64,000 bases of DNA from Adenophora triphylla var. japonica (Eukaryota > Streptophyta > Magnoliopsida > Asterales > Campanulaceae): positions 144,001-208,000 of the forward strand of contig JAFEMH010001244.1 in the NCBI GenBank assembly GCA_022495995.1, read 5' to 3'. This document shows, in pieces, positions 24,480 to 34,167 of this stretch (positions within the stretch are counted from its first letter, which is position 1; every line of letters begins with the position of its first letter). The notes beneath the pieces were generated by a model. It saw nothing but the letters and a program-made list of their open reading frames with translations, was not told where the DNA came from and did no database searches. The translations under genes and the position numbers were made by a program.

Positions 24480-25020
24480 GTGGCTTAGGAGTTTGGGGTT
24501 AGGGTTTGCGGTTTAGGGTATTAAGGGTTTAGGGTGCCACATGCCACTAGGGTTTTATGCCCCATGCCACATGCCACATGCACTATACAGGGTTTAGGGG
24601 TTAGACCAGTTAGGGTTTAGGGGTTGTGGTTTAGGGGTTAGGTTGTAGGAGTTAAAATGGGTTAGGGGTTAGAAGCTTAGGGTTAGTGTCAGGATTTAGG
24701 GTTGTGAAGCTGTGTCAAATAGGGGAAGAGGTTTAGTGCTGAGGCCATAAGATTGGGGGCTTAGATCACTGAGGCTCAAAGGTAGTTGAAGGTTTAGGCC
24801 AAATGAAAAGTAGTAAGTCAGGCTTAGGGTTTAGGATTTCAGGGATAGGGATTAGTGGCTTGAAGGTTTAGGGTTAGGGCTTAGGGGTTAGGGCTTAGGG
24901 TTTAGGGGTTGTGCAAGTTAAAGCTAGGGTTTAGGGTTAGTGTAAGCTAGGGTTTAGGGGTTAGGGTTTAGGGGACAGGATTTAGGGGTTTAGGCTTGTG
25001 GGTTAGGCTGTAAGGTTTAG
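24480..25020 (+). repeat. Interstitial telomere-like TTTAGGG array
   Basis: Dense but degenerate TTTAGGG, TTTAGGGG and GTTAGGG units. Plant telomeres are (TTTAGGG)n. The heptamer periodicity is poorly kept. Further short stretches occur at 25640-25700. Confidence 0.8.
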
Positions 25021-25639
25021 GCTTTTTTTTTTTTTAAAGAGAAACAACGACTATATATAAAAATGTGCAACGTAAGGGTTCTTCGAGCTATTCCCAAATG
25101 GTAAATTGGCTACAATTTTAAATTTTTAACCAAAATAAAACAAAAACAAGATTAGTCCAAAACTAGGAACTGGGTCCAACTATTAGACAACACTCACGGA
25201 GATTATTATTGTCTCATATGCTCTTCAAGTAACTAAAGGATATCTCAGAAAACAAAGACCCACATCATTCATCGCTTGTAGCACACCACAATTTCTGGTC
25301 ACATTCTAGACGAGTCAAGTCATAAATTGGGAGCCATATGCAATGACCTCGCAAGGGTCAACGCGTGCTCAACAATATGTCATCCACCTCGGCTTGAACT
25401 TTGGGTGCTCTTTGCATTTGTAGTAAAAAGACTCATGTCTCCGATAAGAGTGCCGGGGAGCTTGCTTCGGCTTCTCTGGGAATGTAATTTTCGGTCCCGT
25501 TGCATGCACTTCTCCTCATGAACTGGTCTTCAGAGACCTTCTTCTCCTGTCCTGACCTTTCGCTAACTTGCATCGCCCTGTGACGTGGCGCGGTCCCTTG
25601 TCATTGATAGTTTCTCCAGTAGTACCCATTGTACATTGC
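25021..25639 (-). other. Unique-looking segment between repeat arrays, starting with oligo-T
   Basis: Begins with a run of 13 T (25024-25036), which on the minus strand is a terminal poly-A, so the segment could be a retroposed (LINE- or cDNA-derived) fragment. Minus-strand reading shows short Glu/Arg-rich stretches with stops. I cannot name a source gene. Confidence 0.35.
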
Positions 25640-25689
25640 AGGGTTTAGGGTTAGGCTTGTACTAGGGCTTTTTAGGGTTTAGGTGGGTT

Positions 25690-26770
25690 AGTGGTTTAGG
25701 ACACTTAGTGAGTGTATAGTGTATAGGAGTGAACTTAGAGTGTATGTAGGGTATAGGGTTTAGGATTAATTAGGTTACATAGTGTATAGGGTAGAGTGGT
25801 ATAGTGTATAGTGTAAATAGGGTATAGGGTATAGGGTATAGTATATAGGGTATGTGGGTAGTGGTATAGTGGTATAGTCGAGTATAGTGTGGAAATAGAC
25901 TTAGGAGGTATAGTTGGTATAGTGTATAGTGTATAGGGTATAGGGTATAGGGTATAGGGTATAGGGTATAGCTATAGTGTATTATATATGTATGTGGTAT
26001 AGTGTATAGGGTATAGTGTATGAGGGTATAGTGTATAGTGGTATAATAGTGTATAGGGTATAGGGTTGTCGAGGGTATAGGGTATAGTGTATAGGGTATA
26101 GTGTATAATGGGGAAGCCTAGGGTATAGGGTATAGTCGGTATAGAGAGGTATAGCATGTATAGCTGTATAGTGTATAGTGGTATAGTGGTATAGGGCATA
26201 GGGTATGAAGGGTAGTAGCGTAAGTAGTGTATAGCGTATAGGTATGTATAGGGGGCTATAGGGTATAGGGTATAAATGGGTATAGTGTATAGTGTATAGT
26301 GTATAGGGTATAGGGTATAAGGTGATAATGTATAGGGTATAGGGTATAGAGGTATAGGAGTATAGGGAATATAGGGTATAGGGTATAGTGTATAGGGTAT
26401 AAATAGGGTATAGTGTATAGAGTATAGGGTATAGTGTATAGTGTATAGTCTATAAAGGTATAAATCATCATAGTAGAATTATAGGGTATAGGGTATAGTG
26501 TATAGGGTCATAGTGTAGAATTATAGTCGATAAGGATATAGGGTATAAGGTGTATAGGGTATAGGGTATAGGGTATAAGTGTATAGTGTATAGTGTATAG
26601 TGTATAGGGTGTATAGTGTATAGATGATTTATAGGGTATAGGGTATAGAGGTATAAGAGGTATGAGGGTATAGTGTATAGGTATGGTATAGGGGTATAGT
26701 GTATAGGCATGGGTATAGTTTGAAGGGTATAGGGTATAGTGTATAGTGTATAGGGTATAGTGTATAGTGT
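25690..26770 (+). repeat. TATAGGG/GTATAGTG minisatellite, right arm
   Basis: About 1.1 kb of GTATAGGGTATAGTGTATAG-type units with variable order, the reverse complement of the left arm at 24020-24470. The minus-strand frames here (Tyr/Thr/Leu/Pro repeats) are artefacts. Confidence 0.88.
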
Positions 26771-26839
26771 TTAATGTAAAAAAAAATTGGCCATTTAAAT
26801 TGTCACATTAGGGTATATTTCGGCCACTTAAAAAATAAA

Positions 26840-27240
26840 AAAAAATTAATTTGCATTGTTGAAAGCAATATTTCCGTTGCGTGTAATATTCAAAAAAAAA
26901 AAAAATTTAATTTTCATAGTGGAATATTTCGACGATATAAAAAAAACAACATAAAAAATGATATATTTTTATCGGTGGAATAATCTTAAAATCGAGTGAT
27001 AAAGATTTAGCGGCGGAATAATCCGTCGGTAAATCAACATCTGCAAAATAGTGGCGGTAATTAAACGAATATTCGATGAATATTCGTTTTAGCTGCGTGA
27101 ATTTAGCGGCGGAATTAATTCGTCGCTAAATTTGACGCCAAAATAATTCCGACGCTAAAGCTTATATTCCGCCGCTATTTAGCGACGAAATTAATCCGTC
27201 GCTGATAATTCCGTCGCTAAACCACCTGTTTCTGGTAGTG
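26840..27240 (-). repeat. 5' terminal inverted repeat and outer subterminal repeats of B
   Basis: Palindrome-like units AGCGGCGGAATAATCCGTCG, GGCGGAATTAATTCGTCGC and GCGACGAAATTAATCCGTCG lead to the terminus TTTCTGGTAGTG at 27240. The centre of the palindromes (AATTAATT or AATAAT) differs from the 3' side (AAATTT). Confidence 0.85.
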
Positions 27241-28485
27241 ATTGACTAGGGTTGGCCGCAATTACGATGGTGGTTGTCCGTCTAATGGAAACATCTTTGT
27301 ATTTTCATCCCCTGTTCGGTTCCTCGGCAAACGGGTTGGTACGCGTACGTTAACCGCTAAAGAGTTTGCCGCGGTCGAAACGTATGTTCTTCTTAACTGC
27401 GACGAGGTTGGGAATATATCAAGTAAGTCATTGATGTTATGTTTACGCCTCGTCGATTAAATTATGCATGTTTAATTACCCGCATATGAAATGCCTTGTT
27501 TAACCCTATTGCGAGAATGTTTGAAGATTTAGCTCAGATTTATCTCCGTAACTTCGCAACTAGGACAGAAAGAGAATTTCCAAACTGGCTAAGGAAATAT
27601 GTAAATATTTCGTTTCATTCAAATTTATTCTATACACTTCTTTAAACATTCAATCTTAAAATTGTATTAAATTGGTTACAATATTGTCTTATAGATAGCT
27701 GAACATCCGGGTGATGACAAAGCTGCGAGGTTAAGACATTTAGCATCAAGTCCGTACTTGAGCGTTCATTTATATAACGGTTATTTCGTGAATGGCTATG
27801 TGTTTCATACCAAAGCTTACGGGGGCTCTAAATTGACGTGGAATAGCGGTGTGAAGCTTAAAGGAAAGCTTGATTATTATGGCGTCCTGAAAGAAGTAGT
27901 CGAGGTGGAGTATTTGGGTAGAAACAGTGTTGTCTTGTTCAATTGTGATTGGCGAGATGCTGTGCGAGGTGTTAAGAAGCACGCCATATTTGACCTCGTC
28001 GATGTAAAGGACTCGTCCGGACATAATGGCGACGACGTCTTCATCTTAGCATCTCAAGCACTACAGTATACATGACTCCCTACCCTCGTCCGCGACCCGA
28101 CGGATGGTGGGCCTGCCCTGATGACCAAGGCTAGGAGCATGATTGACATCCTACCCTCGTCGACAACTACAAACTCGTCATTAGAAACACCCTATCAAGA
28201 GGATGAAATGCCAGATTGCCACCTAACGTTTCATCGCCTAATCATCCATTAGATGATGTCACTCATATTCCTCAAAATGTTGATGAACCCGAGGAGGATA
28301 TCTTACCAGTGAATTTGCCAACTCCTCCTCCTCGTTCAGGTCATCTCGCGCACATTGATATTGATGAATCAGAGGAAGAGGAAGAGGAACCAGAGTTTGA
28401 TTCATCAGAGTCCGAAGACGAAGATGAAGAACTCGAGTTTTCTAGTAATTCAAAGTCCAGTGATGATGATGGGGACGAAGATTAA
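27241..28485 (+). pseudogene. TNP2 transposase of element A, part 2 (C-terminus, DUF4216, acidic tail)
   Basis: Continues the 9199-10606 frame once B and one copy of ATT are removed, giving the TRVGRNYDGG junction also seen, unbroken, in B. Contents: GKRVGTRTLTAKEFAAVETY (27318 onward), DUF4216 at 27758-28075 (LDYYGVLKEVVEVEYLGRN, FILASQALQ), then 28216-28485, which ends in an almost purely acidic tail (EEEEEEPEFDSSESEDEDEE). Small indels separate these blocks. One or more introns (around 27420-27690) may account for some of the gaps, because AT-rich spacers with GTAAG-like donors are seen in both A and B. Confidence 0.85.
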
Positions 28486-28486
28486 T

Positions 28487-28750
28487 AAGAGTTTAAAGTT
28501 TTATATTTATTGTGAATGATTTAGATCTATTATTAGAACTTTAAAGTTTTATATGTATTGTGAATGCTTTAGATTATTAATAGTTTAAAGTTTTATATGT
28601 ATTGTGAATGCTTTAGATTATTAGAACTTTAAAGTTTTATATGTATTGTGAATGCTTTATATTATTAATAGTTTAAAGTTTTATATGTATTGTGAATGCT
28701 TTAGATTATTAGAACTTTAAAGTTTTAGATGTATTGTGAATATATTGTTT
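28487..28750 (+). repeat. 44-bp tandem repeat of A, six units
   Basis: Units TTTAAAGTTTTATATGTATT followed by GTGAATGCTTTAGATTATTA, ending alternately GAAC and ATAG. They lie between TNP2 and the Transposase_24 gene, as in B. Confidence 0.9.
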
Positions 28751-29231
28751 TCTATTGTTAAAGTTGTATATTTTAATATTTTTACTGTAATACAGATATG
28801 AGTTCTAGTAGAAAGGGAAAGGGTAAGAAGACTAAGCCCATCTACACATCTATTACTGGGAAGCAACCGTCCCGATCCGGTACTGATGATGTCGACCCTT
28901 CACGCAGTAGTACTAGCTCCACTTCTGGAGCAGATACTCAGACTACTGTCGATTCTGAGGGGAGGATATTTGTCCGGATATCGGCACATTATGACCAGTA
29001 AGTAACTCTTCATTAATTTGATATAAGTTGGTTCCTTTTTGTTTTATATATAACTAGTAACACCCCCGTGCGATGCACGGCGTGGTCAAGATTTTTAATT
29101 AATTAATATTTAATATTTAAAATATTATATTTTAAATCAAAAAAATATCAATTAAATAAGTAAACGAATATGATTAATATTTATTTGTAAATAATAATTA
29201 TTAAAAGAATTAAAATAAAATGTACTCTTTC

Positions 29232-29260
29232 CTAGTGTAACACCCGTGCGATACACGGGA
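29232..29260 (-). mobile_element. Second, internal Helitron 3' terminus
   Basis: The plus strand reads CTAGTGTAACACCCGTGCGATACACGGG. On the minus strand this is a stem CCCGTG/CACGGG followed by TGTTACACTAG. It lies 178 bp inside the outer terminus, in the same orientation. The base following CTAG is G, not the T expected of a Helitron target. Confidence 0.8.
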
Positions 29261-30180
29261 AGTTGCTTATACTAAAAAAAAAGGATATTGAAATAAAATA
29301 AATAAAATAAGATGTTTTTATAAACTGTGGAAACCCCCTTACCACTTACTACAGTGTCAGTACAAACATACATGATTATCATTATTATATATAAATAACC
29401 ACGTAATGTCAACCTAAGAACCTTATTTTGGAATGGAGGGAGAATAATTATGGATGAAAAGGAAAAAAAATCCACATATAAAAAAATTTTCATTATCACG
29501 AAAAAATAATTAATCTTTATTTTATTAATGAATGGTAAAATTTTCATTTTCTTCCTAACCTACCCACCTACACATCCACCACACAACAAAACGGACCATA
29601 CCACCCCCAAAAGTACACACCTTTTTCCCCCTACTTTAGTTATACATTATTTCATTATTTTTTATGATAAGCAGAAGAAAATTGTCATGCACAAATTAAA
29701 AATTTAATTGACTTGGCCTTGATATATAAATAGCACAATTTGAATATATACAGTTAAAATAAAATTATTTGGAGAAGTCAGCTAAAAAAATAAACCATGA
29801 TAAGGCCCACTAATTTTTTTAGGGTTTCAAATATATTCAATAAAAACGTCCATTGAAACGCTCCTTTTTTCTTTAAAAAAATGAATAGCAAAAAGGTTTC
29901 AATTTTTTTTTTATTTTAAATCAACATTTTCATTATCCCAAGAAAACAAAGTAAAAAACGCAATGCTAATGCGACCAAAATGTTTACAAAATAATAAATA
30001 TAAAATGAGGTGACGATATTTTACTAAACATATTTTTATAACTTTATCGTTTCTCTTGTAAAAATGGCAAAATAATAATAATAAACGTCCACAAATGATT
30101 TGCAATCATGAAATAATTTACAAATATATATTACCAATTAAAAAAAAAAGACATGATCCAAAAAAAAATACATTAAAAGT

Positions 30181-30730
30181 TTGTCTATTATATATAAAAA
30201 GGGGACAAAATTAATGTTTGATTAGCTACTAAATTGTTTGATGTATTGAACTAAAATAAACCTAATAACCATATTACCCCTTTCAACTCATCATTCTATA
30301 CCCACCACTTTTTTTTATTTTATATTATTTATTTTTTGATTAGTAAAATTATTATTATTATCATTTATAATTAAAAAAATACTTTACACTTAATTAATTT
30401 TCACTATCCCAAGAAAAAAAAGTAAAAAGGGCAATGCTAATGCGACAAAGAAGTTAACAAAATAATAATAAAAATATATAATCAATTAAAAAAATTGACA
30501 TGTTAAAAAAAATACATTACATTTTCGTCTATTATATATAAAAAGGGGACATAATTAATGTTGGATTAGCTACTAAATTGTTTGATGTATCGAACTAAAA
30601 TAAACCTAATAACCATAATACCCCTTTCAACTCATCATTCTATACCCACCACTTTTTTTTTGATTTTATATTATTTATTTTTATGATTAGTAAATTATTA
30701 TTATTATCATTTATAATTAAAAAAATACTT
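30181..30730. repeat. 346-bp duplication inside the Helitron
   Basis: GTCTATTATATATAAAAAGG followed by GGGACA and TTGATGTAT...AACTAAAATAAACC occurs at about 30183 and again at about 30529, with the same downstream text (ACCCCTTTCAACTCATCATT). A shorter 150-bp duplication (ACTCTATTTATAGAGAAAA) follows at about 30800-31070. Confidence 0.85.
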
Positions 30731-32969
30731 CACACTTAATTAATTTTCACAAAAAAATATTGAGAAATTCCAAAAGGAAAATTAAGAAAGGGTAATTAAG
30801 AAATTTATATTTTAAAAAGAAGGGTTTTTTTTTCTGTGTCAAAATCAAACGAAAATAGACTCTATTTATAGAGAAAAAAAATTAAGAATTTTTGTGTAAT
30901 TTTTTTTTTAAAAAAAATATTTATTATGAAATAATTTAGGTAAAAAAAAAAGGGTGAAATTTTCATTTAAAAAAGAGGTTTTTTTTTGTCCAAATCAAAT
31001 GAAAATATACTCTATTTATAGAGAAAAAAAAATTATGAATTTTGGTGTAATTTTTTTTTTTAAAAAAATTAATTTATTATAAAATAATTGAGGTCAAAAA
31101 AACGGGTGGAAAATAAAAAAAACTGGAAAAAAACCAGCCAATCAGAAGCCACCACGTGGCAAGTTAAAAAAAAAAAATTTTTTTTTGCTCGCGGTCACGC
31201 GCCTCTGTCGGCGCGTGAACCGCACGCGCCAAATTCCACCCAATCCGAGCATACCACATGTCATTTTCACTGATTATCTTCAACATTGCCACGCTGTGAA
31301 ATGTCTATTTTGCCCCTGGTTTGGGCGGGCTTTTTTCACTATCCTCTTGTTATATATATAGAGATTCATTATTTAAGTTAAAATGTTATTGTATAAATAT
31401 ACTTGGCAGGTTTGTAGGTGGATACCCTACCACAGGGACTAAGATCGGGCAATACTGGCGGTCTCAGAAAATGACCGAGTACTGGCCCAACTGGAAATCA
31501 TTGCCACCGAGGCAGAAGGAGGATGCGTGGGAGGAGTTTAAGGTAATGTGTTAATGGTTTTTATTTAAAACTTAAATGTTAGTTTGTTATTAAAATGTTA
31601 TAATTAATAATGATTATACTCTTTTTGTTTTGTAATGTTATCATTATATTTTGTAGGATAAATATTATTGGGCGCCAGAAATCGACGAGGCGATGGCTAG
31701 ATATGTTTTCGATATACAGGCTCACAAGCTATTTAGGGATTTTATTGGTAACATATTTATCTATCCTTAATTAGTTTAATTAACAATGATTATACTCTTT
31801 TAATTTTATAATGTCATCATTATATGTTTACGAGATATTCATATTTTTATAGGTACCACGAAGAGAAATTATTATACTAATCGGCTCGCGGCGGGACAAC
31901 AGCCCTCGACACCTACTTGGATGACCGAGGAGGTGTTTCGTCAATTTTGCGAATATTGGGGGTCGGATGCGGCGAAGGCTATATCCAATCGAGGCAAGGC
32001 CAATAGAGCGGAGCTCCTCGGGGTCGGCGGCGATGCATACCGTGGGACGCCACGGTCGCCGAGCATCACGACCGAATGGTATGTATGTTAGTTTAAATGT
32101 AGTAGTGTATGGATGCTTTTAAATAGGTTTATGTACGTATGTTATCTGGGAGCCATGTTGATGCTATGAAATCCATGGTTTTGGTGTAAATGTAGTGTAT
32201 GCATGCTTTTAAATCAGTTTAAATGTTGCATTTATACAATTTCAAAGTAATAATCTCGCTTATTTTATTTATAGGAAAGGGAGCATGGTCCGAATATCAG
32301 TTTTGTGGATGTTTACGCTAGCACCCATCTTCGAAATTCTACAGCGCCCGGTCAACCTCCGCAATGGGTTGACGATCGCTCTGCTAATGCCTTTGTAAGT
32401 AAACTATCATTAAATGACTTGATTTTGAATATGTAAATTTATTTATGTACCTTACATTGTGTATATGATTATAATTGTTTGTTTTATTTTGACAGCCGCA
32501 TATCAAGCCGCCGTCTGCTCCCGAAGGAACGCCTCCCGACGAGCCCGTCCCCTTCGTGCCTGATGTTTGGCACTCGATCACCTCTGAGGGACATCCAAAG
32601 AGAGGAGCCCGAGTGTTAGGGATGGGGGATTACGGGCGGCAATGCCCGTCGACGTCGACCGGCCGTCGGCGAAATGTTGCCCCGCCAACGTTTGATCCGA
32701 GGGTTGACACTCTGGAGGCTGCGTTGGAGGTGGAGAGACGCGAGCGAGCAAAGCTTGCGGAGGCTTTGGCGGTTCAGACGCAAATGCAGGAGGAGAGTGA
32801 TCGGCGTCATGCAGAGACTCAAAGACAATTGGCGATGTTGATGGCTCATATCGGCCAGGACTCCCAAGGTAATTTCCAGCCTCCCCCGAGTTGATTGCGG
32901 ACTTTTTTAGACATTTTTGTACTAATTTATAATTGTTTGTAAACATTTGAGACATTTGGTACCCGCGGG

Positions 32970-33798
32970 AGCCCCTCCCCCCTCTCCCCCCCCTCTCCCC
33001 CCTCTCCCCTCCCGAATTGGTACGGTGATATTTAGTTTTTATTTGGTACGCTGATATTTGATTTTTAGTTTTTATAGTTTTAGTTTTATAAATTGAAATG
33101 TTATATCAGGTACAAAAAATTTTGGTTTATTGATATTTTGAATTATTTTTTTTTAATTTATTTCAGAATCAGCGACGGAAATTTCCGTCGCTGAAATTAA
33201 TTTATTTCAATTAATTTTTTTTACAGCGACGGAAATTTCTGCCGCTATATCAATTAATTTTAATTTAATTTTTTATTATAGCGGCGGAAATTCCGTCGCT
33301 GAAATAAAAATTAATTAAAATAAATTAATTTCAGCGACGGAAATTTCCGCCGCTAGCTCATTTAATTTTTATTTAATTTTTGATTTCAGCGGCGGAAATT
33401 TCCATCGCTGTTATAAAAATTAAATTAAAATTAAATAATTTCAGCGACGGTAATTTCCGCCGCTGAAATTAATTTATTTTTAATTTAATTTTTGTTACAG
33501 CGACGGAAATTTCCGCCGCTGAAATTAATTTAATTAAATTAATTTTTATTACAGCGACGGAAATTTCCGTTGCTGAAATGAAAATTTAATTAAATTAAAT
33601 TGATTTAACGGCGAAAATTTCCGTCGCCGGAACCATTAATTCACCGGCGGAATTTAATTTCGTCGGTAAAATAAAAAAATACCGGCGGAAATTGACCCGT
33701 CGGAGCACTGCAACAGGCTAATAGCGACGGACCATCGACGGAATTTTTAATTTTAGCGACGGAAATTTCCGTCGCTAAATGACCTTTTTCTGACAGTG
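32970..33798 (+). repeat. 3' subterminal repeats and terminus of element A
   Basis: A CCCTCTCCCC tract is followed by palindromes GCGACGGAAATTTCCGYCGC near 33172, 33225, 33282, 33333, 33387, 33440, 33497 and 33550, again about 54 bp apart with A/T spacers. The element ends TTTTTCTGACAGTG at 33798. The terminus differs from B's (CACTGTC versus CACTACC), while the rest matches B's 3' end base for base over long stretches. Confidence 0.88.
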
Positions 33799-33881
33799 TA
33801 TTACGATTCTAATAAAGAGTGTATTACGATTCTAATAAAGATTACTCGATTGTATCGTAATTATGTTTCTCTTATTATGTA

Positions 33882-34165
33882 CTCCCTCCGTCCCGCTAAT
33901 ATTAACACACTTTCCTTTTTGGGCGTCCCGCTAATATCCGCACACTCCCAAAAAGGAAACTTTATATTAATAAAATATTCACCCAACTCCACTCATTCTC
34001 TCTCCTACATTATTTTAATACTCACAACACCATTATAATTTATTACACCCTCCACTCATTCTCTCTCCACTCATTCTTTTACACTCACAACATTTTATTA
34101 AAATATCATATTCCTTAATTCCCACGCAAACGGTGTTTGTGCTAATACTAATGGGACAGAGGGAG
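33882..34165. mobile_element. Stowaway MITE
   Basis: 284 bp with ends CTCCCTCCGTCCC and GGGACAGAGGGAG, flanked by TA on both sides (33880-33881, 34166-34167). The interior is the usual AT-rich Stowaway type. Just before it, at 33799-33844, a 23-bp unit TGTATTACGATTCTAATAAA is duplicated. Confidence 0.92.
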
Positions 34166-34167
34166 TA

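Larger units (their letters stand above)
10607..27240 (-). mobile_element. CACTA element B, inserted in opposite orientation into A
   Basis: A complete 16.6-kb CACTA element with termini CACTACCAGAAA at 10607 and its inverse TTTCTGGTAGTG at 27240, flanked by the 3-bp duplication ATT (10604-10606 and 27241-27243). Genes run on the minus strand: an unrecognised region (19311-17640), TNP2 (17443-about 13740), then a Transposase_24 gene (13323-11528). Subterminal palindromes flank both ends. B belongs to the same family as its host A: TNP2, the second gene, the 44-bp repeat between them and the 3' end all match. Frameshifts in TNP2 suggest it is no longer autonomous. Confidence 0.9.
29054..31364 (-). 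mobile_element. Non-autonomous Helitron in intron 1 of A's second gene
   Basis: On the minus strand it begins TCTCTATATATATAACAAG (5' end, at 31364) and ends with hairpin CCGTGCATCGCACGG, then GGGTGTTACTAG (29054). It sits between A and T with no duplication. The uninterrupted intron of B reads TAATGAATTATATATAA, whereas A has TAATGAA|Helitron|TTATATATAA. Length is 2,311 bp. No Rep/helicase is present. The interior is AT-rich with internal duplications and a second 3' terminus at 29232. Confidence 0.9.
28798..32894 (+). pseudogene. Transposase_24 (Ptta/En/Spm, TNP1-like) gene of element A, six exons, Helitron in intron 1
   Basis: Exons: 28798-28997, 31410-31542, 31657-31747, 31853-32078, 32275-32394 and 32496-32894, all with GT-AG sites. 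The junction phases of exons 1-4 agree (for example HYDQ-FVGGYP across the Helitron-bearing intron). The product begins with a basic MSSSRKGKGKKTKP. It then carries the Transposase_24 core (YWPNWKSLPPRQKEDAWEEF, WMTEEVFRQFCEYWGSDAAK) and ends in a coiled coil (ALEVERRERAKLAEALAVQT) and QPPPS. A frameshift in exon 4 after ANRA (near 32010), compared with B, breaks the frame. The Helitron enlarges intron 1 from about 100 to 2,412 bases without touching splice sites. Role as for B's copy: accessory protein for the terminal palindromes. Confidence 0.85.
9199..33798 (+). mobile_element. CACTA element A (interrupted by C, B and a Helitron)
   Basis: An En/Spm-type element on the plus strand. TNP2 transposase lies at 9199-10606 and 27241-28485, a Transposase_24 gene at 28798-32894, palindromic subterminal repeats at 33165-33780, and terminus TTTTTCTGACAGTG at 33798 (CACTGTCAGAAAAA inverted). 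Its 5' end is off the window beyond element C. It is the host of B (10607-27240) and of the Helitron (29054-31364). Both genes carry frameshifts, so A is not autonomous now. The candidate right 3-bp target duplication is TAT at 33799-33801. Confidence 0.88.

Noticed and set aside
24480..25020. A true telomere or chromosome end
   Set aside because: TTTAGGG units are degenerate and lie inside a CACTA element, with unrelated sequence on both sides.
24116..26710. Several 70-113-residue open frames rich in Tyr, Thr, Ile, Pro and His on both strands
   Set aside because: They are translations of the CCCTATAC/TATAGGG minisatellites; the repeats, not selection, keep them open.
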